Made by a program: the position numbers and the translations under genes. A stretch of 64,000 nt of DNA from Gyrodactylus bullatarudis. Taxonomy: Eukaryota > Platyhelminthes > Monogenea > Gyrodactylidea > Gyrodactylidae. The DNA is taken from NCBI GenBank assembly GCA_012064415.1, contig SSNU01000077.1, forward strand, positions 558,767-622,766, given 5' to 3'. Every line of letters begins with the position of its first letter. Within the stretch, counting starts at the first letter, position 1. Positions 49,719-63,180 of the stretch are shown piece by piece. A model generated the notes under the pieces. It was not told the origin of the DNA. It ran no database searches and saw only the letters and a program-made list of their open reading frames with translations.

Positions 49719-51676
49719 ATACTCAGAGATATAGATTAGACATTTTTGTCTCTCTCTGTTCAAGAAACCAAGAGAGACGCAAAAATTTGTGTCCATAATC
49801 AGATCTCTGAGGCCAAATTCTGCTTATCGCGTATCATCATTTACATGTGATTCATATGCTTAGTGAATGTTTATATAGATTTACATTGTAACTTATTTTT
49901 GTACAATATCTTGGTGCATTCTTCTTGTTACTAAATTGTTAATCTTTGAGTATTTTTCCTTAAAAACCAAAGATTTTTTCGTCATCAACAGATTAAACAA
50001 ATTTATTTTTTATATAAATAAATTTTACAAAAACACTTTGTGTTTTCTTTCATTCTTTTTTTCGATATCAATCTTCCTATCGTATAAGAAAAAAAGATCC
50101 TTTATCGTCTCCAAGTGAACACATGAGGGGTATATAGTGAATAAATCAATAATTCATGTTTACCTACGAGCTAATATAATATACGCTTGAAGCAATTCAT
50201 TTTTCCTCTACTTTTAGATCCTTGACTAAATAATTCAAGTCAATAACTTGCAGTTTAGTTTACCTTACATTTTCTATCTTCTTATCAATGAATATTCTAT
50301 CGAAGGCTTGAAATTAATTTCATGAATTAAACGTATCTTCCAGATTAATCAATAGTCTCTTATAAAGATAGATCCCATCAAGCGTGAACGAATTTGTATT
50401 AATAACAAATGCTGAATTTCATTGCATAAAAAATTGAATATTTGAGTTATTAAAATGCAAATATTGCATAATTTATGGAAACGAGTGTTGAAAGGTAATC
50501 ATTTAAAAGTGGAAATATCGCTTTTGCTTTTAATGGAAAAATATTTATTCAATATATGCCTTTCTTTACCTTTTTTTAAAGTACTTTTTTTCTATAGCCT
50601 AATATTATTTTTTATTGCATGTTTATTAGAGAACTTGTTTACTCTGGCATATGTACTCAATATATAATCAATACAATTACAACTACCCTATTGAATATAT
50701 ATAGTAGCCCAAGTATATTGTAAAGTATTTTCTCAATAGGCATTCAATTGTGTCTCACAGGTTAGAGAGTAGACGGGAGAATCTAGAGATTGATTATCAT
50801 TGAAACGTGTAATATTCATACAGCATTGAATGCTTCTTCCTCATCTAATACAATGAAAGAAAGAGTTTACATATTCCCGAAGAATCAAGTACATGTAAAT
50901 AGAATGTAACATTCAGTTTATTTCCTGTTTAATATATTCATATCTTGTTCAAGTTTCCTCACACAAATATATAAATATGCATATAATCTACAAATACATT
51001 ACATATAATATATGAGATTAGATTTATAATATTGTCAATAAAAATCTTTCAGTTTAGTTAGTGGACAGAATAACGATAGAGACGGTTGCATTGATTGAAA
51101 AGTTAAGAGACGTGTAATATTATAATAAGAAGGAAGGAAGATCTGTTTCCTTACTAATAACGATGATATTAATACAGCTAGTATATGCAATGCATATTAT
51201 GCATGAGAATTAGTAATGGTGCTGAAAAAATTCATACTCTTTGAGCAGAATTGAAAGAGGAAGGAATATTGTTCTCGTATCGTCATTATTATCTCTACGA
51301 CAGCTCTCTGCATTATACTTGGGTATATAAAAATCGATGGTATTTCTATTCAAAAAAGAGAATAATTTATACATGTCAGGATTTTAAAAATCATTGTCTA
51401 CTAATAACAGATTAACGTACACTGTGTATATAGATGATTTTCCGAATTGTAAGATTAGAGGTATCAATACTAAACTATAATATATAATATACAATAATAC
51501 ATCTTGAAAAGTTTAATTGTGAATAATTGAATTTCATGATTGTTGAAATGGTTAAGAAGAAATTTGATTCAAGAGCAAAAATTGTAATGAGGAGTAATGA
51601 TGATGATCATTTATGTGAGAGAGGAGGGGTTGTAGATAGTGAAAAGAAATATTTTTCAAATTGTAATCAAATGAAC
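49719..51676. other. Intergenic region between convergent genes
   Basis: AT-rich sequence between the stop of the two-TM gene and the stop of SLC4 copy 1. It must hold both 3' UTRs. I see no gene, tRNA or transposon in it. Confidence 0.45.
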
Positions 51677-54600
51677 TCAATTGTCAGATGTCAACTTGAT
51701 GACTGGGCAATCAATGTTTTTCTTGAGAAGTCTACTACTCTCTCCATCATCTGAGTTTGGATTAGTTCTTCGACATTGCTCTTGGGTGTCCATTGACTTC
51801 CAGATGTTGGTCTTTTGGACTTCAGTGGAGATACTGAGAATCTTTTCGGAGGAGGGGACATTCTTCATTTCTGCTTTCTCCTATGATGTAAAAAGGACAA
51901 ATAAGCGAATTATCTGCAAAAATAAGAAACTTAAACAATTCAAATTTAAGTGAAACTCACAAATCCAGTGTACGACTTCCTCTTGGGCAATTTAACACCT
52001 GGTAGAATATCGTCTAGCCATTTGAGCTCGTGTTGGGTGAAAATAAAGTCCAAGAGCTTACGGATGAAGCACAGAGCAAGAACCATGAGTGGAAACAGAA
52101 TCGAAATCTTGTTGATTGTCTTGATTACGTAGAGGAGTGAGAAACACAAAACCTGGATAACCGTGAACAGATGAACTCTCCGTGTAGGTACGTGCCTAGG
52201 GAAATGAACAATGAACATAAATTACTGATTAGTGATGAGGAACATACCTGAGGTAGGGATAATCTGGTTGATATTTCACGGGCATAAACAGGAGTAGGAT
52301 TCTGTCCACAAATTGGATACCGTTTAGAGTGGCCATGCCCATGAAGAGGAAGATTCCGTAGAGAACTGGCATCGGAATAAACTTGAGCAGAGGTGTCATG
52401 AATACGGATAATCCGATCAGAAGGAAGATTAGAAAGTGTGTTACTCTCTGTTCACGACATCCGAGGAATGTTGGTTTTTCTCCGGGCGCATTACTTTCCG
52501 ATTCTTTTTTCAGACTGAGCACGTGGTTTATAGATAGAACAGTAGCTGCAACAAACCAGGGAATACCAAGAAATGAATTAATCAGAACACAAACGGCGAC
52601 AACCAGTAGATCTAGATGATAGCCACATCCCTTCTTGAGTTTATTTTCTCTTCGGTTGACAATGACAGTGGTGATTTGTTGATCCATGAAGAGCAGAATA
52701 GTTGACAAGAGAGCTGGGCCAAATGCGATTAGGGATGTGTACCAAGGGTTCCCATGGAAAGGGTAAATGAACCATGCACGTTTCTAAAAAAGGATTATTC
52801 ACTAAAGAGATGTGGAAAACATTTTTATCATAAATCTCACTTCGAATCCAAGGGTAGGCTCAAATGTTGATGGTACACTTAGCTTTGGTGTGTGGAAACC
52901 ACAAAAGTAATCAATCAAAGTGCATATGACAATAGCTATCATAACAGCAAAATCACTAATAATTGATCTGATCTTGGCTGGGAAGAAAGGAGTCGTCTTG
53001 ATAGTTTTCAACTTGAAAGCAATTATAAACGAAGCAAGGAAGATGAGACAGCTGAAGAAGAAGATATCAGGAGCATAGAAATTTTCACAATTTTCCGAAC
53101 CCTCCCAGGAACCGTAAAGATCCTTACAAAGCTTGGAGTATTTTGAACCTTTCCATGAATACAAATTATCACTGATGAGTTTCCAATCAATTTCCTATGT
53201 AAATTGAAGAAAATTAATTAATAAGTTTCGCAAAGCTTATTGAAATATCAAAAGACATTGGGCTCAGAATAATAGTAATTCATGAATATTTTCAAAGTAC
53301 CTTGGTTCCATTTTTAAGAGGTATATCAACAGATTTGCCTGCATCTAAAAGGTTATTCTTAATATCTTCATAGGTGAGAGAGGAATTTCCTTTGCATGTG
53401 CAATATGACGCTGTGGTTATGTCCTTTGGAGACCAGCCACTGCAATTCATGATAAAGAGTCAGTAACTGGATAATAGAAACATTCTGAAAAGGCTTACAA
53501 ATTGATGGGATAATTCTTTGTGATGTCAAAGAGTTTCTCGATGGCCGAATATATGAAAATGAAGGCAATCAGCGTTGCAAATGACTCTTCTGTGAATCGG
53601 GTGATGAATTTGACCAGGAATGATAGGTCAAAGACCACCATTATCAGGAGGAAAATAAATGTCCATACACCCACCCACAGTCTGAACGAAAGATAGTACC
53701 ACTTGTTTGCTCTGTTCAGGGGAGAGATAATAGCTCAGTATGACTCTTTAGTAGAAAAATTGTTACAACCTTACTTGCATATCTTGAAGAGAATCTTTTC
53801 AAATATTAGCACTGGGCCAGTACTGCCTAGAATCGTTAGTGGCTGACCCGAGAAGAGGGCATACGAAATTCCCACAATGGCGCCGGAGAGTATTGACTCC
53901 ATCGTTCCGAGATAACCACCAGTCTCTTGAGCAAGAAGACCGCCGAACGTGATAATTGGAGCAAGACACGCAAAGTACAAGAAGAACAATGAGCCAATTG
54001 ACTGTGGATGAAATGCATCTGTGATGTCTGTTTTGTAATGAGGACCGCGGCGTTTCAAGTCTTTGATTAGCCCACCACAAAATTTCCCAGTTCGATCAAG
54101 AGCACCTGTAAATTTAGTTAAAAAATTATTATGTATTATCTCTCAGCACTTCATATAACAGAATACTCCTAGATAACAACTCAATTCAGTAAGAAAGGTG
54201 TGGATTGGTTTTGGATGCTCTCTTCAACCGAGGTAAATCTCAATTTTTACCAAAATAGTTAATTCTCAATTAAAATTTTTGTTTTATTAATATTTTGAGA
54301 CAATCAAAGTCATTTATCAACAAGAAAATTATCTTGAATCATAAAAGATAATTTATGACTCAAATCTGACAATAGCTCAGACAAAAATGACAAATGAGTG
54401 ACTGTATTTACTCCTCCTAGATATTTCAACAATGATTTCATTCCACAATTAAATGAATTGAAGATTAATTCAGTTTTATAATTTTTTAATTCGAAAAAAT
54501 ACACGAAATCTTTGAGTGTCTTGAAAAAAAGGCCATCTACCATGTTGTAAATCAATTAATAAGAGCCTTACCTTCATTTGGATCTGGATCATCCCCATGG

Positions 54601-57600
54601 TCATCGGGTCCAGTGTCTCCATCACTTGAATCCTTCTTCTTTCCTTCGCCGCCCTTTTCTCCATCAGAGAAAGCAGATGTCTGATTCGGTAGATTCAAGA
54701 GTTTATCGTGACTCGACCCATTCGACTGCAATTTTCTTGCTTCCTATTGAATTTTAAAAGTTTGAGGTGAAAATTGAAGAAGCACAAAGAAAATGATGTG
54801 ATTCTTTTTTCACAGGCGTACATACCTGAGAAGGAATTGAAGATGGCGGCTCAATCCTGATATTAGGATCCCATTCACCGGGCGGGAGGACTGTGGCACT
54901 GCTCAGGAACTCGTCAAGACCTATCAGGATATCCTCTTTACGCCTAGCCTTGTAGACAACCTCTTGGAATATTTCATCGGACATCAGAGTAGCCATGGAC
55001 CGGCCAATCTCTTTGCATGAAACCGTATTATTCTGTGGCTGCAAGAAGATGAATAGGAACCGAGTGGGCACCGGAACCTCGGTCATTTCGCCGAGAACGA
55101 ACGCTTCCTTCAGCCGAATGAAAGCGCATATCGGCTGTTCCAGGAAATCTGCCTCGCCAACCAATATATTCGACGTCTCCGCTCCGGCCGGTATTTTTTT
55201 CATAAAATGTAGATCAAACTACCAACGAGAATGAACATGAGTCATAAAAACTGCATTAGAATGACAACTCACATTTCCCTGGGGAGGCTGAGTTGAGGGT
55301 GGTTGGGCTTCACTAGTACCTGGAACAAGCTCATCTCCGAGGGTTCCGGATGACTTGTTGTTCGTCAAATGGCTTTCTATAAAGTCAAAAGTTGTTTAGT
55401 TTCCTAGTACCACCGTGATTGTGTGACATTTAATAATTAGCTTTTGTTATTGTTAAGCAAACACAATTGGCTTTAATTAACACAAATATAATCTTCAAGT
55501 TGTAATATCCAACATTTAAATAACCATCATAATGAAACGATTATTTCATAAGAAAAGATCCCTCTTTTGAAAATATTTTTGTGAAAAAATCCTAATTCCA
55601 TTTTAGTTTGCAAATTTCATCTACTATAATCCAACTATGCAAAACTTTTATGATTATGAAGAATATTCCCTGAAAATAATTTCCGCATACCAACTGGATG
55701 AAAATGTGATTGGTCAGAAAATAATTTTTTATCAAGAAACAAGGAGATGATGGAATGTTGGGGAAATCTGACAGATGGAGGTTTTGCCAATGCAAACGCA
55801 CCAAAAAATATTGGAAATATAAAGTCTATCGTGTTTGTTAAAACAGCTGGAGGGGATTAGCCAATGAAAATTTGCATTATTGTTAATTAGTACTAGCATG
55901 ATTTACTTGATCTATTTCCTGGAAGAATATTAGATAAAATTTACATGGATAACACTCATTATGTAAATGTATAATATTGGTGGGTTAATCACTATATACT
56001 TGTATAAATCCTGTACTATAATTATTTATCATGTATTAATTCGTGTAAAGAGAATGAATCAGGTCTGCGTGTATAGTATCCTGAAAGCACTCAATGTTAA
56101 CAGTGAAGCATTATTGGTTTTTTAAGGAAAAAATTTTCAGTCGAAAAATAGAGTGTATTTGAGTATCCCCCAAGTCCACTGGATAATCTCTGTGGTGGAA
56201 CCTATCATTTGGTAATAGATTTTGAGGCTGGGGATATTTATAGAAATTCAAACCAATTGGTCACTGATTTAGAGGCTGAAATTTAGTGAGTATAACAAAA
56301 GTAACAAGAATTAACATTGATTATAATATAGTTATCATAAAATGTGTAGAAAGACAAATCATCTTATGAAAAAATTAAGCATAATAAAAGTAATGAGAAG
56401 ATGTGGCTGAGAGAAATAATCGAGAGAAGAAACTTGGAGGTATACTTACTCACAAATGATTTTACTAGAATAATTCATAAAACATGGTCACGTACATTTG
56501 AGTTTACGTGTAATGTTTCAAGGGTTCAGGGGAGGGAAAATAAGATAATTAGTTCAGTTTAAAAATAAATAAATAATGCAAAATGATATAATTCTTAAGC
56601 AATATCTTATCATGATAAAATACTCAAACTTATTTCATGAGGTGGTGGGAGATGTTTTCAAAAACATCACACTTTTCTAAACTATGATTCCAAGATTACA
56701 AATGTAGAATTATACCTAAAATAATTATTGAGAAAAGAAATTATATCAAACTAACCTTTGTCGACTTCTTTAGAGGAATACTTTTTACCAATATCAGCAA
56801 GAGATCGAATCAATGGTAGATTTGTGGGGGAACGAGTGAATTTATTGTTCATTCGATTGTGAAGGTGATGATGACGTTTCAAGAGTAAATCTTTTGTGAG
56901 GAATACTGATTCCTCAGGAAGGATCCTTTCAGCAACAAGCCGATCCAGTAATAAATCCGATATTTGTTCAATATTGTTGGCATCGAGGCCAAACATGAAG
57001 ACAGCTCTATCAAGACAGCTCCTAACTTGGAAGAGACTAAGCAGAGAGACTGTGGCGACATGCGGCTTGGACCATCTCTCTCCGTTCTCTTCGACATCTT
57101 CTTCAAATTTTATCCATCTTGTTTAGAAATGTATTTAGTAAGAATTTTTTTACAAACATGCTTCAACACATTTATATGCATCAATAGAATATTTAGGGTT
57201 GAAAATCAAATCAATTCTTATAATATGGGAGAAAAAAGGCTAAAGATTGGAATTACCTCGCTGTTTCTCTCCATTCGAATTTACCGTTCCCATCGGGATC
57301 GCATAGTTCATCGAGCTCACAAAAAAGTGTATGACATTCCTGACAAGCATCGTTCTGTTCTCCAAGCAAAAAAGTAACTCCTGCATCACCTTGATAATGG
57401 AAATAAATGAATATTACAAAAATATCATTCTTGAGCAATCGAGTATTTGAATTTGAGCTATCCTTACCTGGATGTTTTTTCAATAATTGGGATTGTCTGC
57501 GTTTAGCTCTCAGAGCGGCAGTCGAAGTAGTGTATTCATCTGTCGCTGTAGATTCATTAGTGTCAAAGTTTACATTCCCAATAGTTGAAATAGTGGGAAT

Positions 57601-57754
57601 ATCATTTTCTAAAATATTTTTAGAATAATCAAGTATTAGAGTCACGTTTAGTTAGTAACTAACCTTCGGGTTCTGAATAGAACTTAACTTTATTGCTAAT
57701 TTTTTTACTATCGTCTGAGCCTTGACCACTTGAGTCATTCTTATTGGAACTCAT
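51677..57754 (-). CDS. SLC4: SLC4 Na+-coupled bicarbonate transporter, copy 1 (complete)
   Basis: Fourteen exons: 57754-57664, 57608-57468, 57389-57257, 57117-56756, 55376-55273, 55218-54826, 54743-54572, 54105-53775, 53711-53499, 53439-53301, 53194-52841, 52783-52248, 52195-51961 and 51880-51677. They total 3408 nt, 1135 aa, all in phase. The cytosolic N-terminal domain shows [87 protein letters not shown] and [16 protein letters not shown]. The membrane domain, from about residue 470, has [60 protein letters not shown], the KLKKG stilbene-type motif and [13 protein letters not shown]. The large extracellular loop has four Cys and two N-glycosylation sequons (NSS, NGT), as in NBCn1/NDCBE/NBCe proteins. 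These point to the Na+-coupled branch rather than the AE chloride/bicarbonate exchangers. The exact ion coupling cannot be told. The C-terminal tail is short and unlike vertebrates. Confidence 0.95.
55377..56755 (-). other. Largest intron of SLC4 copy 1
   Basis: This 1379-nt interval separates the exon ending at 56756 from the exon starting at 55376. It is AT-rich and I see no transposon or nested gene in it. Confidence 0.6.
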
Positions 57755-58635
57755 TTCTAAGATAGATTCCAACTTTTAAAACATGAAAATGCAAATAATC
57801 ATGAAAATCATTTATATAGGGCGGGGGAGCTAGAAGTCATCAAATATCATTAAAATAATAGACTTAAACAAAACTTGTAGGACTTATGTTGAACAAAAAA
57901 ATTTTTTGAAAAAATTGGCTTAAATTAAATAACTCATTCAGTGTATAATTCCATTCAAAAATATTAATATAAAATAATAATAGATTCATCGTAATGCAGA
58001 ATAATGTCAGAATTTTTATAATTATATATTTCTTTAAAATTATTCTAATTCAATACTATCATTATCAATAATATTTGACAATGAATTACTTTAAGCTTAT
58101 GTCTCAATATTATTGAGTCAATGAGTGATTTTTTGGTATTCGAAATTTTTATATTCGAAAAACTCACGAAAAATAGTTTCTAAATAAGTAATGATTATGT
58201 ACTACATCATACGTAGGGCAAAAATCATTGTTGAGGGAATTTTGCATATACAAATCTGAACCGTGAAGAAGTATTTTATTAAGCAGGATTGTATGACTCG
58301 ATTAATGTTCACTGAACATTATTCAGTATAGGAACGCAGGTATTTTCATATACATAATAATCCTGGAATTACTTAATAGTAGCTTCGAAAATTAATTACC
58401 AAGTTTTTTAAAGAGTAAGAGCAAGTTTGTCACAGAAGGGTTTTTTAAGTAGTATATTTTTATGATAATTTCATATAAATAGTATAATTCGTAAATGTAA
58501 ATTTGTTTTAATATCTTCATGTACAATGTACAGTGTACACAACAACAAATCACTAAGGGTAAAACGAAATTTTAATTAGAATTGGGATTTTTATTACACA
58601 GAGAAGATTGCACAATGAAAAGTTATCAAATGAAC

Positions 58636-59071
58636 TCAATTGTCAGATGTCAACTTGATGACTGGGCAATCAATGTTTTTCTTGAGAAGTCTACTACTCT
58701 CTCCATCATCTGAGTTTGGATTAGTTCTTCGACAGTGCTCTTGGTTGTCCATTGACTTCCAGATGTTGGTCCTTTGGACTTCAGTGGAGATACTGAGAAT
58801 CTTTTCGGAGGAGGGGACATTCTTCATTTCTGCTTTCTCCTATGATGTAAAAAGGACAAATAAGCGAATTATCTGCAATAATAAGAAACTTAAACAATTC
58901 AAATTTAAGTGAAACTCACAAATCCAGTGTACGACTTCCTCTTGGGCAATTTAACACCTGGTAGAATATCGTCTAGCCATTTGAGCTCGTGTTGGGTGAA
59001 AATAAAGTCCAAGAGCTTACGGATGAAGCACAGAGCAAGAACCATGAGTGGAAACAGAATCGAAATCTTGT
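58636..59071 (-). pseudogene. SLC4 copy 2: last exon plus part of exon 13
   Basis: Exon 14' (58839-58636) and the 3' part of exon 13' (59070-58920), with the intron between, match copy 1 at an offset of 6959 bp. I see only four differences in about 447 bp, three in the last exon, all replacing amino acids (K to R, T to N, Q to H). Homology starts about 10 bp past the stop codon and ends sharply at 59071 inside exon 13, where MITE-like sequence begins. Without the upstream membrane exons this piece cannot make a transporter. Confidence 0.9.
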
Positions 59072-59084
59072 TAGGGTTTAAAAT

Positions 59085-59425
59085 AGGTGAAAGAATATTT
59101 ACATTCGAAAATTTCCGGTACAATCGAGCTATTCCAATCTGGTCTTGTAAACCCTAAGAAAATCGGAATTTGCTCTTTAGGAATATACCTATTGGTTGGA
59201 TATCTATTTAAACCTAAGCAGTTAAATGCAGATATTCAAGATCAGCATCAGACAAAGAATTCGAATTCGGCAGCAGAATATCACAGAAATTCGTTATTAT
59301 TGTAGAAAATCGAAAAATTTGAATTCATTGATTATCACGAAGGCGAATGATCCAAAATTTGAAAGCTTAACTTTTTCTTCCTTTCTACCTCCCCGGCCCA
59401 ATTGGAATTCTTAGTCTAATGCTAA
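59085..59425. repeat. MITE-related fragment at the SLC4 copy 2 breakpoint
   Basis: The reverse complement matches the spacer and arm of the palindrome at 1385-2125 (ATTTTGGATCATTCGCCTTCGTGATAATC, GAATTTCTGTGATATTC, then AATATCTGCATTTAACTGCTT). It begins within about 15 bp of the point where SLC4 homology stops, so an element insertion or MITE-mediated rearrangement probably broke this gene copy. Confidence 0.55.
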
Positions 59426-61084
59426 TCTTGCATATCTGCTTTTAACTATTTCAAATATTAATTTTAAGGATGATCCATTACGAAAGCACATGTGAAATTA
59501 TAAGCATCTTATAGAAAATTTTACGCTCTTTCAAAATATATTAGATTTGACTCTAAAATGTCTAAGGATCAAGTCGAAAAATTGGTTTATTCAAGTCCCG
59601 ATTATGAACATTGTGCTATTTCGGTTTTTCACGAATAGGGCAAAAACTGAGCAACTTAAAAAAATTTTTGGAAGCTGATTCGGAATCTGCGTAACATTTT
59701 AAACAATAATCTGTTTGTCTATAACGTTGTTCGCTTGCTGCCTGACTATGTTGTCTTCTGGCTTGTATTGGTCTGTTTGTAGAAAGAGGAGAAAAGGGTG
59801 TAGTATTTCTTAAAGAGCAAGGATTATAAAAATTATAGTGATTGTTACAATAATCAGAATTATTAGAGTAATACAGAAATGTATTTACTCAGAATTTTTT
59901 CCTTTGAAAAATTCTCAACCCTCAAGTTTTATCTTTTCGAAATTCAAATCGACTCAATGCAGCAAAAAGGAAACTTCTGATAAACTGTCTCTCGATTTTT
60001 ATCTGCATTCACAGTCTAGCTCAAGCAACTAACGTAGACTTAGTATTGGAAAGGACCTCAAAATGTTTGAAAGTGTAAATTTTGGATCACCGATTCCCAA
60101 GTTTCTCAATGTCACCCAGGTTTATAATAAATAAACACTGATAGTAAAATGATAGAATTATGTGTAAATATAGAGGTGAAAGAGGATAAAATTATGAATA
60201 AACTCTCATTAAATGAGAACTTTCGATTATGAATGAACCTATCAAACTGCTAAAAGCAGAGAAGACATCACAGACGGTAAGAATAGTTTAAAGAAATTTA
60301 GCAATATAATTGTCCAAGATATCTCGAGTCGTTGAAAATTTGATAAATGTTTACTACTACAGTAGATAAGGACATGAACAAGTGGAAGTTTCTCCAACAG
60401 CATAAAATGGTCTGAATGCTCGATGTTTTTAAGCTTCCTGTTTGTATTTTTCCAATCTATTAGGCTAATGAAAAAATGTCACCAACCATCTTTCCAATCA
60501 AGCCTTGACATCAGGTTCTTTGCATCATTATATATATTATCTCAAGGAACTAATTTCGATCATGATCCAAACTTAGAAACAATGATTCTTCAATATAAGT
60601 AGAGAATAGCCAGAGTCAAATTTCATTTCGCTAAACACCCCTCGATACCCAGATAATGACTTTCATCCTGAAGAGAAAAAGTTAGAGTATGGAATGACTA
60701 GGACAGAATATTTTTCAATCAGATGGATAATCAATGGCTAGCATTTCACCACAATACTACAATTCATAACAAGTTCGTATATTTAATGAAGTTGATACAA
60801 ATAATTCTCATTGGTGGATTTATAATTTTTGCTACATTGCTGAAATTTTTACCGTTTTTGAGAAATTGTAGAATAAATAAACATGAAATTCGATATATTA
60901 AGTTGAAAATGCCGATTTTTAATCAGCAGTGCATATTTCAGTAAAAATTTCTAATTAATTTGGGATATGTTGAAGATGTTTGGGAAAACGGGATTTTGGG
61001 GTTGGCATTTTCTAAGTTAGATCTAATAGATTGCAGCCAAAACATTGTTTGGAAAAAAATATATTTGACTCGCCCTAATGAATA

Positions 61085-61425
61085 TGGGAACTCATAATTT
61101 CAACAAAAGATCTATTAAAATCCTAATTAAAAGAGATCCTAATTTTGGAAAAATGGCTGGAGAATCCCAATCATGCTGCTTCCTCAATATTCTCAAAAAT
61201 TATTTTCATAACAAATATGGTCATTTTTCAAATTTTTATTTGGCACCAAAATCCCATTTTTTCGAACTTAGTACTGAATATTTTTATTGATATCGAAGTG
61301 AGAGAGAGAGATCAAAAGTTGATTCCAAGGATCACAATAAGACGAGAAAGTAAAAATATGGCCGACAAAGCTCTGAAAATCGAGATTTTGGTAAAAATTA
61401 TAGATCCTCATCTTCATATCAATCA
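61085..61425. repeat. MITE-family copy
   Basis: It contains CCAATCATGCTGC, TATGGTCATTTTTCAAATTT, GGCACCAAAATCCC, AAGTTGATTCCAAGGATCACAATAAGACGAGAAA and the end AAATTATAGATCCTCATCTTCATATCAATCAG, all family motifs. It lies between the two remnants of SLC4 copy 2. Confidence 0.6.
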
Positions 61426-61519
61426 GATTTATTTTCTCTTCCTTACGAGTAGACAATTTTCTAATCAATTCACTGATAAGCACGAATCTTTAGATGACTA
61501 GCTAGGTCTACAGATTGAA

Positions 61520-61750
61520 ATTATCTCGCTGTTTCTCTCCATTCGAACCGTTGCCATCGGGATCATCGAGTTCACAAAAAAGTGTATCGCATTCCTGACA
61601 AGCATCATTCTGTTGTCCTGCATCACCTTATAATGAATGAAATAAATAAAAAATTATCACGTTATAGAGGCACGTTTTAGTTAGAAACTAACCCTCAGAT
61701 TCCGTGTACAACTTTACTTTATTGCTATAATTTTCACTTTCGTCCTTCAT
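61520..61750 (-). pseudogene. SLC4 copy 2: N-terminal exon remnants
   Basis: Exon 1' (61750-61693) reads MKDESENYSNKVKLYTESE, homologous to the first exon of copy 1, and ends at a matching GTTAGT donor. Exon 3' (61626 to about 61520) reads [20 protein letters not shown] and DDPDGNG, then loses the frame through a 4-base deletion relative to copy 1 ([10 protein letters not shown] is destroyed). Exon 2 is missing. These exons are clearly more diverged from copy 1 than the 3' remnant at 58.6-59.1 kb. Confidence 0.85.
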
Positions 61751-62419
61751 TGATGTTCATCTAAAACGAATTTTTCAGTGAAAAATCTAAATTCCACATA
61801 TTGTTACAATATTATTGTATAATATACAATGTATATTGCGGGGGAGCTAAATTTCCTAAAATATATGCCTGTTATATAGTTTGAATAAGCAAAATTTTTC
61901 AAAAAAAATAAGAAATTTGTTAAAGGATCTAAAAGTTTTATTTTATATGCGTTTACTTATAAGTATAATCCCGAAATAATTTTAATTTTAAAACGAACTT
62001 CATCAATATTTCTACTTGCAAGTAACTATTTAATAATATTTTGGGGTTATATTGTCGAACTTCCTCAAATATATTAGATTCTGATTTTATTGAAAAATTC
62101 ATTATGAGGATTGGAAGAAAAGTGAATAATTAGTAATAAAGCTTTTATTTCACCGATTCTCATCAGACTCTTACACCGGATAGATATTTATACAAAATTA
62201 TAAACAGAATTGGTATCCTCTGATAGGTTAAATCATTCCCCAGATTTAGTAAAGAAAATTTTTGTGATATGGTGGGGATGGCCGGATGTATCTAGGGCAT
62301 CTTTCTTCTCTTTAGGTAATGATGTAACGTTGATTGCAATCAATTGTCCTTTGGATAATTTTCTCTTTCTACCCCGATTCGTAATACAGCAGGTTTATGT
62401 TGCTGACCGGAGTCTTTTG

Positions 62420-63180
62420 TCCTAATTACAGGTTGAGAGATAATTCGATTATCAACTTCCGCTGACTTTTCTAGATTTTCATATTCTCTCTCGATTGTAG
62501 TTGTAGCGGGGACTGATTTGTTGAGTTGATTACTTTGAGACGTAGTTACAACTACTTGCTCTTCGGTTTCATTGATTGCAATCTTGTCAACTGTCTGGGC
62601 CTCAGGATTCTGGGTTGAAGTGCAAATGGGTGGATCCTCGAGAATCTTAGCAACCTTTTACATTGTGTGAACCTTTTCTTGCCAGTGATGCCCAGTTTGG
62701 TTGCCAACTCCTTCTGCTTGCAAAGATCAGGCTTCAAATCTCTAATGTAGTGTGACTCAGCCTTGCAAAGGACCTCTTCACTTGGATTGAATTGGTATAA
62801 TATGCTGAAGTTGTTCACATCAGCAGTGTGATTTGTTGAACTGAGGTGCTCCTGGACCGACGAACATTTGTTTCCCGCACTGAGGTGTTCCTTTATTCTT
62901 ACCTTGACTGGTCTCACTGTCTGCCCAACGTAGGAAGAACCACAATTACATTTGAACAAGTATATAACTCCTTTTCTTTCAAGCCAATGGATTGAATCCT
63001 TGTTTAAATCGGGAATCAATTTCGTTGTTCTGGGGAGTACCTGAAGCTTATGACCAGGAAATGCTCGTTTGGTTATTTCAAATAACTTGTTATTGAGTAT
63101 TTGATGTGCAGCATCTCCTTTAAACGGCAACTTGAGATAAATTGGGGTTAATTTTTCTACCTCTGCATCATTTAATAATA
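62420..63180 (-). mobile_element. Penelope-like retroelement fragment, GIY-YIG endonuclease
   Basis: The minus-strand frame 63130-62552 (open a little further 5', to about 63170) encodes LKLPFKGDAAHQILNNKL, RTTKLIPDL, then a GIY-YIG nuclease: KGVIYLFKCNCGSSYVGQTV, the arginine-containing VKVRIKEHL, and SVQEHLSSTNH, with a downstream KAESHYIRDLKPDL. This arrangement is that of the C-terminal endonuclease of Penelope-like elements. After about 62640 the frame shifts; the -1 frame continues QTVDKIAINETEEQ and a Gln/Asn-rich tail. The reverse-transcriptase part is absent and the 5' edge is an ATT microsatellite, so this is a truncated copy. A domesticated GIY-YIG gene is less likely. Confidence 0.8.

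Noticed and set aside
58639..58912. Plus-strand ORF conserved between 51681-51953 and 58640-58912
   Set aside because: Its conservation is explained by the duplicated SLC4 3' exons on the other strand.
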